64,000 nt of DNA from Bacteroides sp. MSB163 (GTDB lineage Bacteria; Bacteroidota; Bacteroidia; Bacteroidales; Bacteroidaceae), in assembly GCF_036416795.1 (NCBI RefSeq), contig NZ_CP143867.1, forward strand, positions 2,534,001 to 2,598,000, written 5' to 3'. Numbering within the stretch: the stretch's first letter is position 1; each line of letters begins with the position of its first letter. The notes under the pieces were generated by a model. The model was not told the DNA's origin. It made no database searches and saw nothing but the letters and a program-made list of their open reading frames with translations. The translations under genes were made by a program, and so were the position numbers. Below are positions 53,640 to 62,619 of this stretch, piece by piece.

Positions 53640-56600
53640 TTAATTATGGAAAGCAACTGCGTAATAATCAGATCCTGCATTTCCTTTATCCATTAACACC
53701 CATGTAAATAAGGCTGTACCTAATGAAGTGTTTATATTATTTGTTATTAGGCCGCACTGATAGGCTACTCCATCATAATCGGTATAGTCTGTATTATAAA
53801 ATCTGCCTTCAATAAAAACATTATTGAAATATGCCGGATAGTATTGAATCTTCTCTTTATATGGATACCAGTCATCAATCTTAAAGCAATCTCTTACTTG
53901 AGGCCAGCCAGGCATAAACCAATCATTTCCCATGCTATTTATTGCGTTAAGAGATGATTGGAGGTGGACATATGTTGCTACTCGTATACAATAAAAGTTA
54001 TTGATCTTAGATGCCCATTGTCCGCGTCCAATAGGTAGTTGATTGTAGAATGCAATAGTTAGGTTTTGAAAATAAGTAGATTCTTTTGATGTAAAAGTAT
54101 AAGAGCCGATTGGTATATCTCCGTTAGCTCCTCCGCTCATATTCGTATTAATACCTCCGGCTATAGCTAGTTTGAATGTATCCCAAGGCTCGGTGGTGGT
54201 CCAGGCATGTGTATTAGTTAGAGTAAACTTACTGTTGAAAGAAGCAGGCACATTTAATCCACCGGGAGAATTGATTGAGAAAGAAAGTTCTCCTTTTCCA
54301 TATAATTCTCCAACGTCTTTTCTTATATAGAAAGAGGCACCAGCGTCTCCGGATGCATAATAGTTTATACAGTTAGCCGGATTATTTGATCTCATGCTTG
54401 GGCGTGAAGAGACATATTCCATTGTGTGTGTAACTTTTTTGCTTGTATCTTTGAGATTACGAATGTCGAAATTAAAGGTTCCGCTATCGTTGTAAGTGCC
54501 CGATCTGATTCCTATCCGGTAAATTTTTGTAGAGTTGTTTTCGCTACTAACAAGGCTATATGTGAAGTATCCATTATTACAATAAAAGTCGTTTCCTCCC
54601 AGCGAATATACTTTTATCTGATAAGTGGAAGTTTCCCCACTCTTTACTTGTTTGGCAGTCATCTTGGTCCCACTGTAGGTATTAGCTTTGGGTAATGGAG
54701 AGCCCAGAAGTGTTATTGTTGGTACTTGAAATTCCCTTGCAATATTCACTGTCATTCCTGTTCCTCCGGCAGTATTTGTGAATACGATTTGCGTATCATC
54801 AAAACTTGTTGCGTCTTCTATCAGTTTGAAAGTGAAACTTACTGTTTTACTTTCCGGTGTACTACGTGTAGACGTTGGGGTGATGTTCTCCAGCCATGAC
54901 GGGCACTTGCTTATGGTAGGTTTGCTATAATTATCCATTGTAAGGGTGAATTGCTTGTCCTTGATGATAGGCATAGTAAGTGTGGCAGTAGTAGCTGTTA
55001 TGGCTGAAAGACTGATACCTGCGCTTTGATTGGTTATTTGTAAGTTATCAAGTCGGTTGGGTAGTAATTTCACCTTGAAATTCCCAGCTTTTGTTTCATC
55101 CGAACCATTTTTTAAGGCTACGGTAATTTTTTTTTCCGTCAAGTCGGTAGCGTCCGTACCTGCCCACCGGAAAGTATATTCCTGTGTGGTATTTACACTT
55201 GAAGTCGGACTAACGGTGATATCGGAATTGGTAGGGAGCACAATTTTACTACCGCCTATGGAAGTAATTGTTATTACACCTGTGGATGTATTAGCGCCGA
55301 TAACCTGTACCAGATAGAGTGCATTATCCGCCGTATCCCATTTATTTACTCCGTCGGGAATCATTGTGCCGCCTGTGGATTCTACGACAGGAGTACCAAA
55401 GGTAGTATCTATTAGTATCACTTCTTCACTGCCTCCTGCTTTATCCGTCAGGCGCAGGATACCACGAGGATAACTGTCACCTGTGTAGCTTTCATTGAAA
55501 GAAATTTTGTACTTCACTTGTTGCGTGGCTCCTGTTCGTGTTGTGGTGACGGGGATTTCTTCCAGCTTCAACCAACCGTCAGCAGGGCTGTTGCCGTTAT
55601 AAGTCAGTTTTGTTTCTACTCCGGCATTGGAACCGGTGGAAACAGTAAAGCTACTTCCTGCTTTGAGCGCCAGTGTAACAATATTAGTGTTGATGTCATA
55701 AGTGGTTTCACCCACAGGTAGCAAATCGGCTACCGCGATTGTTTCCAATCCGTTATCAGGTTCGTAGTCTTCTATATAATCTCCTGTCTCCCAATCTACC
55801 AGACGGATATTAGCTGTCAGTTCAAAAGGATCAGCTTCGGTTATCTGCACCGTGTATCGGTGGTTATGGTTTATCTCGATGTGCGTACCGTTACCGTCGG
55901 TTACTCGTTCGAAAGGGATACGATAAGATACCTCTTTCTTTTCATCCGTCAGGTTTATGGCATACAATCCTTTCAAAATCAAAAATCCTGCATCTACAGC
56001 TTTGCATGGATAGCAGTAAAAAGCTTTGGTGGTAGTTCCTGCGTTGGCATTCAGTCCGTCGAAAAGACGGTAGGGGTATGTAATCAATTGGCCGTTTGTG
56101 GCTGGGATATCGCCTGTCGGACGGATGGGGAACAGTGTTACCCCCTGTCTCCCGTTTCCCATACTAATATCTGTGATAGTGAAATGAGACTTCGTAGCAT
56201 CATTTACTATGTCGAAGCGTGCCACGGCGCGAGTGAGTGAAACATTAAGTCGCACGTAAGTCCCCATACTGTATTCGCGCAGGTCGGTGGGCTGGCTGTT
56301 GGCACCGGACATGGGCAGTGGGGCGAGCAGGACATCGGCATTAAAACCTGTGGAATTTAATAGCGGGGTATTCAATTTTATAAAATCGCTTTCGGTAGGT
56401 GTTCCGGGGCTCATTACTATATCTCCCGGCACACCGGACTGTGATTGCGAACTTTGTTGTAACGGGGTATAATTCGTGTATGTATGTCCTGTGGCATCAT
56501 CCATTTCGGTTTGATTGGCTACGCAATAAAACTTGGTGAATAAACCTTTACGGGGATAGAATACGACATTTACTTTTCCGGCGGCCTCGTCTGCTTTCAG

Positions 56601-56969
56601 TTCAATAGGGGAGGCGCCTGTAGGCAGGGTTCCGGCATCCGAACGGTAGGCGAAACGTTCCTGAAAGGTGTAAGGTCCTTCTTCCTTGTCGCTTCCGAAA
56701 GCATAAATATCAAAGCTTTCAATGCGGTTTTCATCCTCCTCAGCTATACCGTCACGGGTGGTAGTCCGGCTTTCGGGTGTACCGTTTACAAGGATCAGCT
56801 TGTTTTGTAAAGAGATTACCACCGAACGGCGGTTGGGATCATTGGCCTGCGGATTCTCCGGTGTTTCGGGAGTGCCGCCTATTGCTTCCACTTCAGAGGT
56901 GCAACCTGCCGTCAGGTATGGCAGTATCACCAATGAGAAGTGCAGAAAGAATTTAGCTAATGTTTTCAT
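53640..56969 (-). CDS. Very large fimbrillin-like lipoprotein, possible tip adhesin
   Basis: Protein of 1109 residues. The start is taken at 56969 (MKTLAKFFLHFSLVILPYLTAGC), giving a lipobox signal peptide; the frame upstream of it runs into the preceding gene. Residues about 40-420 are a fimbrillin-type domain paralogous to the 47330-49264 protein. The middle (420-850) is a series of beta-rich repeats. The last 250 residues are different: Tyr-, Trp- and Asn-rich with GNDWFMPGWPQVRDCF and GRFYNTDYTDYDGVAYQCG, somewhat like C-type-lectin/FISUMP folds. A ligand-binding tip role is inferred. AT content rises toward the C-terminal end. Confidence 0.7.
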   Translation of the reverse strand: MKTLAKFFLHFSLVILPYLTAGCTSEVEAIGGTPETPENPQANDPNRRSVVISLQNKLILVNGTPESRTTTRDGIAEEDENRIESFDIYAFGSDKEEGPYTFQERFAYRSDAGTLPTGASPIELKADEAAGKVNVVFYPRKGLFTKFYCVANQTEMDDATGHTYTNYTPLQQSSQSQSGVPGDIVMSPGTPTESDFIKLNTPLLNSTGFNADVLLAPLPMSGANSQPTDLREYSMGTYVRLNVSLTRAVARFDIVNDATKSHFTITDISMGNGRQGVTLFPIRPTGDIPATNGQLITYPYRLFDGLNANAGTTTKAFYCYPCKAVDAGFLILKGLYAINLTDEKKEVSYRIPFERVTDGNGTHIEINHNHRYTVQITEADPFELTANIRLVDWETGDYIEDYEPDNGLETIAVADLLPVGETTYDINTNIVTLALKAGSSFTVSTGSNAGVETKLTYNGNSPADGWLKLEEIPVTTTRTGATQQVKYKISFNESYTGDSYPRGILRLTDKAGGSEEVILIDTTFGTPVVESTGGTMIPDGVNKWDTADNALYLVQVIGANTSTGVITITSIGGSKIVLPTNSDITVSPTSSVNTTQEYTFRWAGTDATDLTEKKITVALKNGSDETKAGNFKVKLLPNRLDNLQITNQSAGISLSAITATTATLTMPIIKDKQFTLTMDNYSKPTISKCPSWLENITPTSTRSTPESKTVSFTFKLIEDATSFDDTQIVFTNTAGGTGMTVNIAREFQVPTITLLGSPLPKANTYSGTKMTAKQVKSGETSTYQIKVYSLGGNDFYCNNGYFTYSLVSSENNSTKIYRIGIRSGTYNDSGTFNFDIRNLKDTSKKVTHTMEYVSSRPSMRSNNPANCINYYASGDAGASFYIRKDVGELYGKGELSFSINSPGGLNVPASFNSKFTLTNTHAWTTTEPWDTFKLAIAGGINTNMSGGANGDIPIGSYTFTSKESTYFQNLTIAFYNQLPIGRGQWASKINNFYCIRVATYVHLQSSLNAINSMGNDWFMPGWPQVRDCFKIDDWYPYKEKIQYYPAYFNNVFIEGRFYNTDYTDYDGVAYQCGLITNNINTSLGTALFTWVLMDKGNAGSDYYAVAFHN

Positions 56970-57001
56970 GCTTGTTACTTTTATGCGGTTATTACTTATT
57001 T

Positions 57002-58534
57002 TCATTCCTTGTTCTTTATCTTCTTCAGGTTCTTCCTCGCCTTTTCCGGTTCTATGCCCAGCGCCTTGCGGAACCATTCCTCCGCTTTCTTCCGGTCACC
57101 TTCCAGATAGGCCAGTACGCCGAAGTCGTTCCATGCACGCGGATCGTCCACTACTTTATCCAGATATTGTCGGGCACTTATCGGGTCGCCTGCCATGATT
57201 ACTGCCGAAGCCGCATTGATATTGGCCAGTACGTCGCCTGGAAAGTGGTAGGCGGCTATTTCATAAATTTCACGGTATTGCTCTGTACCGGGGCGGTAGA
57301 AAGCGGCTACCCGGTACATCTCCTGCAATGACAGCAGACGGGGATGGGTATATATCAGGCTTGCCGCTTCTTCGATATTGAAAGCGCGGGCTTCATACTT
57401 CACCGTGACCCGGATGCGCCTCAATTGCGGGAAATAGTCTTTCAGAAGTTCGCGGTAGACATTTCCCCCGTACATATCCATCAGCTGTTTTTCCCGTCCT
57501 TCGAAAATGCCGGTTTGTGAAATAAGAGTCAGTACCTCGTCACTGTGCTTCATGGGATGCTGTTTCAGTAGTTCCACCAGTCCGTCCCAATCTTCGGGTA
57601 TGGAAGATACTTTATAAAGGCGGTGTCCCGGTGCATACGTTGCGCACATATATTCCTTGAAACAGCGGGCCCGGTTGGAGGCGAGCATTTCATTGTCCTT
57701 GTACGTTCCGTCGGGCGAAGCGTAGCCGCAAATGGAAATATCAGAGATGCTTGCCAGATTCCCTCTGATGAGCGGGTGCATCAGGCTATCCAGCTTCTCC
57801 AGTTCTGAATGGTTGTTGTGGAATTCACGACGGACGTCATAGATTCCGGTAGGGTAGTCTATATATAAGGTGGCGCTTTCCGAACGGTGTTTCAGGGTTT
57901 CCACTTCCGGAGTGAGGTAAGTCACCATTGCCGTACATTCGGCGCAGGGTATGCAGTCCGGTTTGCTTTTGGGGGCCTGCCGGTTGGTGGTATTTTCACG
58001 TCTTTCGACAATCGCCTGCGGAATCACCGTCTGTCTCTGCGGAACATGGAAAGGGCTTGTCAAGGCAAGATCGGTTATCACCGGCTCTACTCCGAGCATC
58101 TTTATCCGGCAGCAATCCCGCCGTTCGCGCATCAGCACCAATGAAGCATGTTCCATCCATGGGCTATAAGCAACAGATACATTATAAATAATACTGTCTT
58201 TCCGGTTTCGGGGATAAAGCGTACAGTAAGGAGGTAAATAGCCGGGAGACGGTTGAAGCGCCTGCTGCCTGTGGTCGGTACGGGCACGGCGATGTCCGCT
58301 CACTACTACAGCGGGTAGTTCTTGCAGACGTCCTGCGCCACGCAGCACGGGAGTAAATAGATAAGCCTCCGCATTCCCCGCTTTTGTATCACTCAGATTG
58401 AGTAGCAGTTCTATGTGAAGACTGTCTCCCTGCGTAAAGACATACGAACCGAGTGTTAAAGTTCCGCCTGCCCATGCTTCCGCAGTCAGCAGCACCCCAA
58501 ACAGACATCCAGCTATTTTTTTCATCCTCTTCAT
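57002..58534 (-). CDS. DUF3868/OmpA-like fimbrial-locus protein with TPR end
   Basis: Exported protein of about 510 residues (signal peptide ending TAEAWAG). The N-terminal half is the DUF3868 type found in Bacteroides Mfa/Fim loci. The middle (about 230-330) resembles an OmpA-like domain (ISDISICGYASPDGTYKDNEMLASNRARCFKEY), which binds peptidoglycan. The C-terminal 110 residues are TPR-like (DPRAWNDFGVLAYLEGDRKKAEEWFRKAL). It is thought to help anchor or assemble the fimbriae. It ends 32 bases before the large fimbrillin-like gene. Confidence 0.8.
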   Translation of the reverse strand: MKRMKKIAGCLFGVLLTAEAWAGGTLTLGSYVFTQGDSLHIELLLNLSDTKAGNAEAYLFTPVLRGAGRLQELPAVVVSGHRRARTDHRQQALQPSPGYLPPYCTLYPRNRKDSIIYNVSVAYSPWMEHASLVLMRERRDCCRIKMLGVEPVITDLALTSPFHVPQRQTVIPQAIVERRENTTNRQAPKSKPDCIPCAECTAMVTYLTPEVETLKHRSESATLYIDYPTGIYDVRREFHNNHSELEKLDSLMHPLIRGNLASISDISICGYASPDGTYKDNEMLASNRARCFKEYMCATYAPGHRLYKVSSIPEDWDGLVELLKQHPMKHSDEVLTLISQTGIFEGREKQLMDMYGGNVYRELLKDYFPQLRRIRVTVKYEARAFNIEEAASLIYTHPRLLSLQEMYRVAAFYRPGTEQYREIYEIAAYHFPGDVLANINAASAVIMAGDPISARQYLDKVVDDPRAWNDFGVLAYLEGDRKKAEEWFRKALGIEPEKARKNLKKIKNKE

Positions 58535-58568
58535 TCAGTCTCTTTAATTTTTCATTTTTAATTATTTC

Positions 58569-59510
58569 CTATCCTAGTCCTCCGCCTTCTGCCCAGTCCG
58601 ATGCATTCATTTGTGTTACCACAATAGTCTGTCCTATGGTCACTAGCAGGTCAAATTCCTGTTCCGTATTTTCATCCAGACTGACGGGCAGTTTGCGAAA
58701 GAATAGCTGCAAGTCAATCTCCTTCATAATCCGCTCATTGCCCCGGTAGATGCTCAGCAACGGATGTGACCCTGATGTCAGGCGATATGTTACTAATTCT
58801 CCCGTCAGTTCATCATTATAGTTCATCGCAGCTTTGGTCTGATGCCACGTCACCGGGCTACCTATGGAGGGAAATGTGAAAGCTCCGTCACCACTGGCCA
58901 GCGGTATGTCGTAACCTGCCGGAAAACCGTATTCACAAGGTACGCCTCGTAGGCGGAGTGTATAGCTTCCCGTTCCTTCCGTCGGATAGTATCCGTCTTC
59001 CCAATGTACGGTAATCCGGAGGACAGCGTGGCAGTGGGTCAGGTAGATGATTCGGTTCACTGAATTTCCCGTAGCGGGAATTTCAAACGTGCTATATCCA
59101 TAGTAGAGCCTTTCGGTGTTCGATCGATATTCGCTTGTGGATATTCCCGTAGCTGAAGTCATTGCCAGTTCACGGATTTGTGTCACGCCGGGTTGGGGTG
59201 GGGGGACTATATCACTTTCATATCCCCAGTTTCCCCATGCTACGAGGGTGTAGCGACCGGGGGATAATTCCCCCTGCCAATATTCCAGACTGTCGCCTTT
59301 CAGTAGCCGGACATCCTTCAACACTCCGTCCGAATCGAAAAGGAACTGGTGGATATTGTCTACATACATGGAGAGTTGTCCGGCGTCGGGTCTGCCGGCA
59401 TAGCGGTAATTCAGCCGTACATTGTAGGGACACACCAGCGGCTCGTCAAAATCGAACGTGCAGGAGGTGCAGAACCATAGTATGCAACAGAGGATTACCA
59501 TAACCTTCAT
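58569..59510 (-). CDS. FimB/Mfa2-family fimbrial anchor lipoprotein
   Basis: Lipoprotein of 313 residues (lipobox CTSC, then TFDFDEPLVCPYNVRLNYRY). This family, named after Porphyromonas FimB and Mfa2, anchors the fimbrial base to the outer membrane and limits fimbrial length. The PGRYTLVAWGNWG segment and the C-terminal FFRKLPVSLDENTEQEFDLLVTIGQTIV agree with the family. It overlaps the upstream DUF3575 gene by 4 bases. Confidence 0.85.
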   Translation of the reverse strand: MKVMVILCCILWFCTSCTFDFDEPLVCPYNVRLNYRYAGRPDAGQLSMYVDNIHQFLFDSDGVLKDVRLLKGDSLEYWQGELSPGRYTLVAWGNWGYESDIVPPPQPGVTQIRELAMTSATGISTSEYRSNTERLYYGYSTFEIPATGNSVNRIIYLTHCHAVLRITVHWEDGYYPTEGTGSYTLRLRGVPCEYGFPAGYDIPLASGDGAFTFPSIGSPVTWHQTKAAMNYNDELTGELVTYRLTSGSHPLLSIYRGNERIMKEIDLQLFFRKLPVSLDENTEQEFDLLVTIGQTIVVTQMNASDWAEGGGLG

Positions 59511-60064
59511 CGGATGAAATAAATGAGTGACACACCGGCCCGTGTAGGTCCAAAATAATTCCTTTTATAATGTCCCATGCGCTCGCCGCAGCCCGCGCAC
59601 CGGTATTTATCATATTCCATGCGGGCATATCCGCCGCCGATCATGGCTTCTATTGAGAAGCGGTCGCCCAGCACCCAATGGTAACCGTAAGTGATACCTC
59701 CACCGTACAGGTCACCCCGGTAAATAATGTCTTCCATACCTGAAAAGAAGGGAATCTGCCCCACGTTATAGTAAGCGTAATGTCCGTGCACTCCCAGGAA
59801 GTGCCCTTCGAATTTGCGACAAGGCCAGTAGCGTAATTCCGGTTGTATCAGGTAGAGATTCAGTTTCATATCATTGCTGAACTTCCAGGCATTGTAAGCC
59901 CCGTTCAGTGCCATTGTGAAATGACGGTTGATGCTGGTTTCCACTCCTGCATTGGGTGTGGTAGTTCCCCACAATAGCAGGTCGGTGCGCAATGCCACGC
60001 GTTGGGCAAAGGCAGCGATACTCATCAGACTGAGCAGCAGGAACAGCAAATAAAGTCGTTTCAT
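59507..60064 (-). CDS. DUF3575 outer-membrane protein of the fimbrial locus
   Basis: Secreted protein of 185 residues (signal peptide ending AAFAQ) reading as an eight-stranded-barrel-like outer-membrane protein: VALRTDLLLWGTTTPNAGVETSINRHF, then LNLYLIQPELRYWPC and GGGITYGYHWVLG. DUF3575 genes regularly sit at the start of Bacteroides Mfa/Fim operons. The last residues overlap the FimB/Mfa2 start (ATGA). Confidence 0.85.
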   Translation of the reverse strand: MKRLYLLFLLLSLMSIAAFAQRVALRTDLLLWGTTTPNAGVETSINRHFTMALNGAYNAWKFSNDMKLNLYLIQPELRYWPCRKFEGHFLGVHGHYAYYNVGQIPFFSGMEDIIYRGDLYGGGITYGYHWVLGDRFSIEAMIGGGYARMEYDKYRCAGCGERMGHYKRNYFGPTRAGVSLIYFIR

Positions 60065-60089
60065 GGCAATTCGAGTTTATTGCACTGTT

Positions 60090-60503
60090 TTAGATATGAG
60101 GTATGGGATTCTCGATAAGGCATTCACTCACGGGAAGTTCTGCTATGGAAATTTCCATCAGATAAAGGCGTGTCATCTGATTGACAATGCCTAGCTTGCG
60201 GGCTGTAGTTCCATAACAGGAATAGAATTTTTCGTCACTGGGGCGGTTGAAGTAAACACCTTCTCCCAATGCTTCAAGAATGGAAAGGAGGCTGATTTGA
60301 TGATATGCACAGGCAAGGCGGTAAGACTCGGGTTGATTATCCGGCTGATTTTCTATCAGTGTTATCAGGTGCTCTTTTGAAAGTCGTTGCAGCAGGTACG
60401 CAATTTCGGAAGGCGAAGGATTAAAGGAAGTACTCAATTGATAATCCTTATACTGTATGTCGTGCAGTACTGCCAAGGCGAGTTTTGTTCTGAGTGTTAA
60501 CAT
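60090..60503 (-). CDS. Rrf2-like winged-helix regulator, first gene of the fimbrial operon
   Basis: Cytoplasmic protein of 137 residues with an Rrf2-type layout: an N-terminal helix (TKLALAVLHDIQY), a winged helix (PSEIAYLLQRLSKEHLITLIEN) and the dimer region YRLACAYHQISLLSILEALGEGV. It lacks the three-Cys iron-sulphur cluster of IscR. It lies 25 bases before the DUF3575 gene and its start codon is only 43 bases from the inverted repeat, so it is the first gene reached by a promoter in the invertible segment. Confidence 0.65.
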   Translation of the reverse strand: MLTLRTKLALAVLHDIQYKDYQLSTSFNPSPSEIAYLLQRLSKEHLITLIENQPDNQPESYRLACAYHQISLLSILEALGEGVYFNRPSDEKFYSCYGTTARKLGIVNQMTRLYLMEISIAELPVSECLIENPIPHI

Positions 60504-60546
60504 AACGCTTGCTTTTTATGTAGATTATTGTCTGTTTTGTTTGGAA

Positions 60547-61004
60547 TGTTCCGATTCCCGGTAGGAAACGGAACGGGTGCTATCATAACCATAGATTGGA
60601 CGGATAAAAATCATCTCCCATTTTAAAAAGGAAGACAAATCTTAGCTCTTCCCTTCCTTTATTCTTAGATTTAGTAATGAGATTCCCCCGTATTGAGATA
60701 TGGGTAGGGGAACTATGTATTCAAACAAAAAAAGTGAAAGCTTTTTAATCAATACAAAGAACTTTTTCATTGATATACCATATTATTGCAGGAATGTAAT
60801 ATTTATTGACATGATTTTTTGAGACAAAATCTAACTTTCAGAATAAGAGAGATGTTTTTGTCGTGTCTGGTGTTGTAATTTGACTGATTTTTCACAGAAA
60901 ACAGGGAAACTTCGATAAGTATTTCCTGCTTTCCTTGTTTATTTCAATTGGAAATTGTTCCTTTACCGCCGGAATCGTTCCGTTTCCTACCGGGAATCGG
61001 AACA
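60547..61004. promoter_or_regulatory. Probable invertible promoter segment (458 bp) controlling the fimbrial operon
   Basis: The segment is bounded by perfect 29-bp inverted repeats, 60547-60575 and 60976-61004. Each repeat is itself a quasi-palindrome, with arms GTTCCGATTCC and GGAAACGGAAC around a 5-base asymmetric spacer CGGTA, the layout of a tyrosine-recombinase core site. The inside is AT-rich and gene-free, with a strong hairpin at 60683-60711. I find no exact TAnnTTTG; the best imperfect candidate is TAATTTG at 60876-60882, facing right, away from the operon. A GAA triplet flanks both ends, so a small non-autonomous transposon remains possible. Confidence 0.75.
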
Positions 61005-61012
61005 GAAATATG

Positions 61013-61034
61013 AAGCTCATTCTGAGAGCTTTTT
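61013..61034 (+). terminator. Small terminator just outside the right inverted repeat
   Basis: AAGCTC (61013-61018) pairs with GAGCTT (61026-61031), followed by T residues. It would stop rightward transcripts leaving the invertible segment in the off orientation. It is short, and the IS element begins 4 bases later. Confidence 0.5.
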
Positions 61035-61078
61035 GTAGTGTACTGAATAAGTTGACACTTCAAAAATCGAAAATAAAG

Positions 61079-61462
61079 ATGAAATATTCGAAAAAGAAGT
61101 ACAACTATTACAGTGATGATGAACGAATGTCTTATATTCGTGAGTATTTATCAAGTCCCGAGAGCAAATCTCAGTTTTGTAAGCGTAACGGCTTTTGTGC
61201 CAAGCTTCTTACTTATTGGCTTAACAAGTATCAAATGGAAGACAAAGCTATGGGTATATCACCTAAACCGGTAAATATCGATGCTATTAATTCTAGTATT
61301 TCTGAGCTCCAGAAAGAACTATCGCTATTGCGTGCTGAGAACCGTAAACTTCATCGGGCTCTTGCTGATGAGAGTTTACGTCATGAGGCGTGCGAAGAAC
61401 TCATCAATCTTGCTGAATCCACGTATCATATCAAGGTACGAAAAAACTCCGATGCCAAGTAA
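61079..61462 (+). CDS. IS3-family transposase OrfA
   Basis: DNA-binding subunit of 127 residues with a helix-turn-helix (SKSQFCKRNGFCAKLLTYWLNKY) and a Leu-rich coiled coil (SELQKELSLLRAENRKLHRAL). Near its 3' end is the heptamer A-AAA-AAC (61441-61447) in the correct phase for -1 ribosomal frameshifting, which would join it to OrfB as the full transposase. Confidence 0.85.
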   Translation: MKYSKKKYNYYSDDERMSYIREYLSSPESKSQFCKRNGFCAKLLTYWLNKYQMEDKAMGISPKPVNIDAINSSISELQKELSLLRAENRKLHRALADESLRHEACEELINLAESTYHIKVRKNSDAK

Positions 61463-61470
61463 TCGACACC

Positions 61471-62355
61471 TTGTCACAGAGGCACTCAACCCGACGCAAA
61501 CATGGTTGTATAAAGTTCCTCTGTGATTACTTCGGCATAACCCGACAAGGTTATTACAAGCATGTGAACCGGCATTTGGAGGTTGATATCCTTACCACAA
61601 GCATCGTGTTGTACTGCAAGGAACTGTTGGAACTCATGCCCAAAGCTGGTATGCGCGAGTTATACGCCTGCTGCGTGAGTAAGTTTGGACCAAAGATGGT
61701 TATCGGTCGTGATCGTTGTTATGACATTTTTCGTTCCAATGGTTTGTGTCAACGTACAAGTCGCAAGCGTCCTAAAACAACGAATTCGAACCATAATTAC
61801 TATATCTACCCCGATCTGTTGAATGTTACACCCAAATTTGTCGCTATGCGATTGGGCGCTATGGTAGTGGCGGATATAACCTACGTAAACACCGGTCAGG
61901 GCTGGGCTTACCTCTCGTTGCTTACCGATGCGGCAAGTCGTGCCATCGTTGGATATGCGCTTTACAAAACTCTTGAGACGGAGGGGCCCTTGAAAGCTTT
62001 GGAGATGGCAATATCATTCTATGAGAAGTATCACATAGACATGAGCACTTTTATTCATCATTCCGACCGGGGTGTCCAATATTGCTCAAATAAATATGTA
62101 GAGAGGCTTAAAGAGCATCAAATCAACATCAGTATGACGCAGTGTGGTGATCCTTTGCATAATGCATTGGCTGAAAGAATGAACAACACCATTAAAAACG
62201 GTTGGCTATTCGACTGTGATGATGAGAGCTTCGAGCAAGTAAGCAAGCGCATTGAAGATGCTGTATATGTATATAATCATGTGCGGCCTCATCAAGGGAT
62301 AAACATGAGGACACCTATGGAAGTGCTCAGAGAAACGGTAGGATTTACAGCATAA
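61471..62355 (+). CDS. IS3-family transposase OrfB (DDE domain)
   Basis: Catalytic subunit with the rve/DDE core: Asp in VVADITYVN, Asp in FIHHSDRGVQY and Glu in HNALAERMNNTIKNGW, all present. The domain ends YVYNHVRPHQGINMRTPMEV, typical of IS3 transposases. The frame is open upstream through the slippery heptamer at 61441-61447, so it is probably made mainly as an OrfAB fusion; a TTG at 61471 could serve as a separate start. It appears intact. Confidence 0.88.
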   Translation: MSQRHSTRRKHGCIKFLCDYFGITRQGYYKHVNRHLEVDILTTSIVLYCKELLELMPKAGMRELYACCVSKFGPKMVIGRDRCYDIFRSNGLCQRTSRKRPKTTNSNHNYYIYPDLLNVTPKFVAMRLGAMVVADITYVNTGQGWAYLSLLTDAASRAIVGYALYKTLETEGPLKALEMAISFYEKYHIDMSTFIHHSDRGVQYCSNKYVERLKEHQINISMTQCGDPLHNALAERMNNTIKNGWLFDCDDESFEQVSKRIEDAVYVYNHVRPHQGINMRTPMEVLRETVGFTA

Positions 62356-62619
62356 TACCCGCTCGTCGGGACGGGGGGGGGCCCGCCCCTTGCCGCTAGG
62401 GCGATCCCCGACCGAAGAGTTCTTGTTTGTTGGCAACATTACATTTTCCTGAAGAAGGCTTGCGTAAATAAAGGAAGATGCATAAATTTGCAAGCACCAA
62501 CAAAAGACAACTAAAATAGGAATAAGAAAAACAAAAGTAAACCTCTTTAGATATTAAAGTATATTGAGTAAACTAATCCAGTTATAACAAACGAAGTTGT
62601 CAACTAAAACCAGTACACA

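Larger units (their letters stand above)
61038..62618 (+). mobile_element. IS3-family insertion sequence
   Basis: The ends carry related terminal inverted repeats, TGTACTG...AGTTGACA (61039-61057 on the left), and the complement on the right ending CAGTACA at 62617. The element has overlapping orfA and orfB with a frameshift site. A 260-base non-coding right part (62356-62617) contains a run of nine G residues (62373-62381) and GC-rich hairpins. No matching target duplication is seen at the two ends (left flank TGTA, right flank ATCA), suggesting a later rearrangement. The element sits 2 bases beyond the stop codon of the recombinase remnant. Confidence 0.8.

Noticed and set aside
60876..60882. 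Definite promoter inside the invertible segment
   Set aside because: TAATTTG is one base short of the -7 consensus and the nearest upstream TTTG is 15 bases away, so I list it only as a candidate.
60935..61078. N-terminal extension of the IS OrfA from an upstream in-frame start
   Set aside because: It would run across the inverted repeat and the IS end; the ATG at 61079 inside the IS is the natural start.
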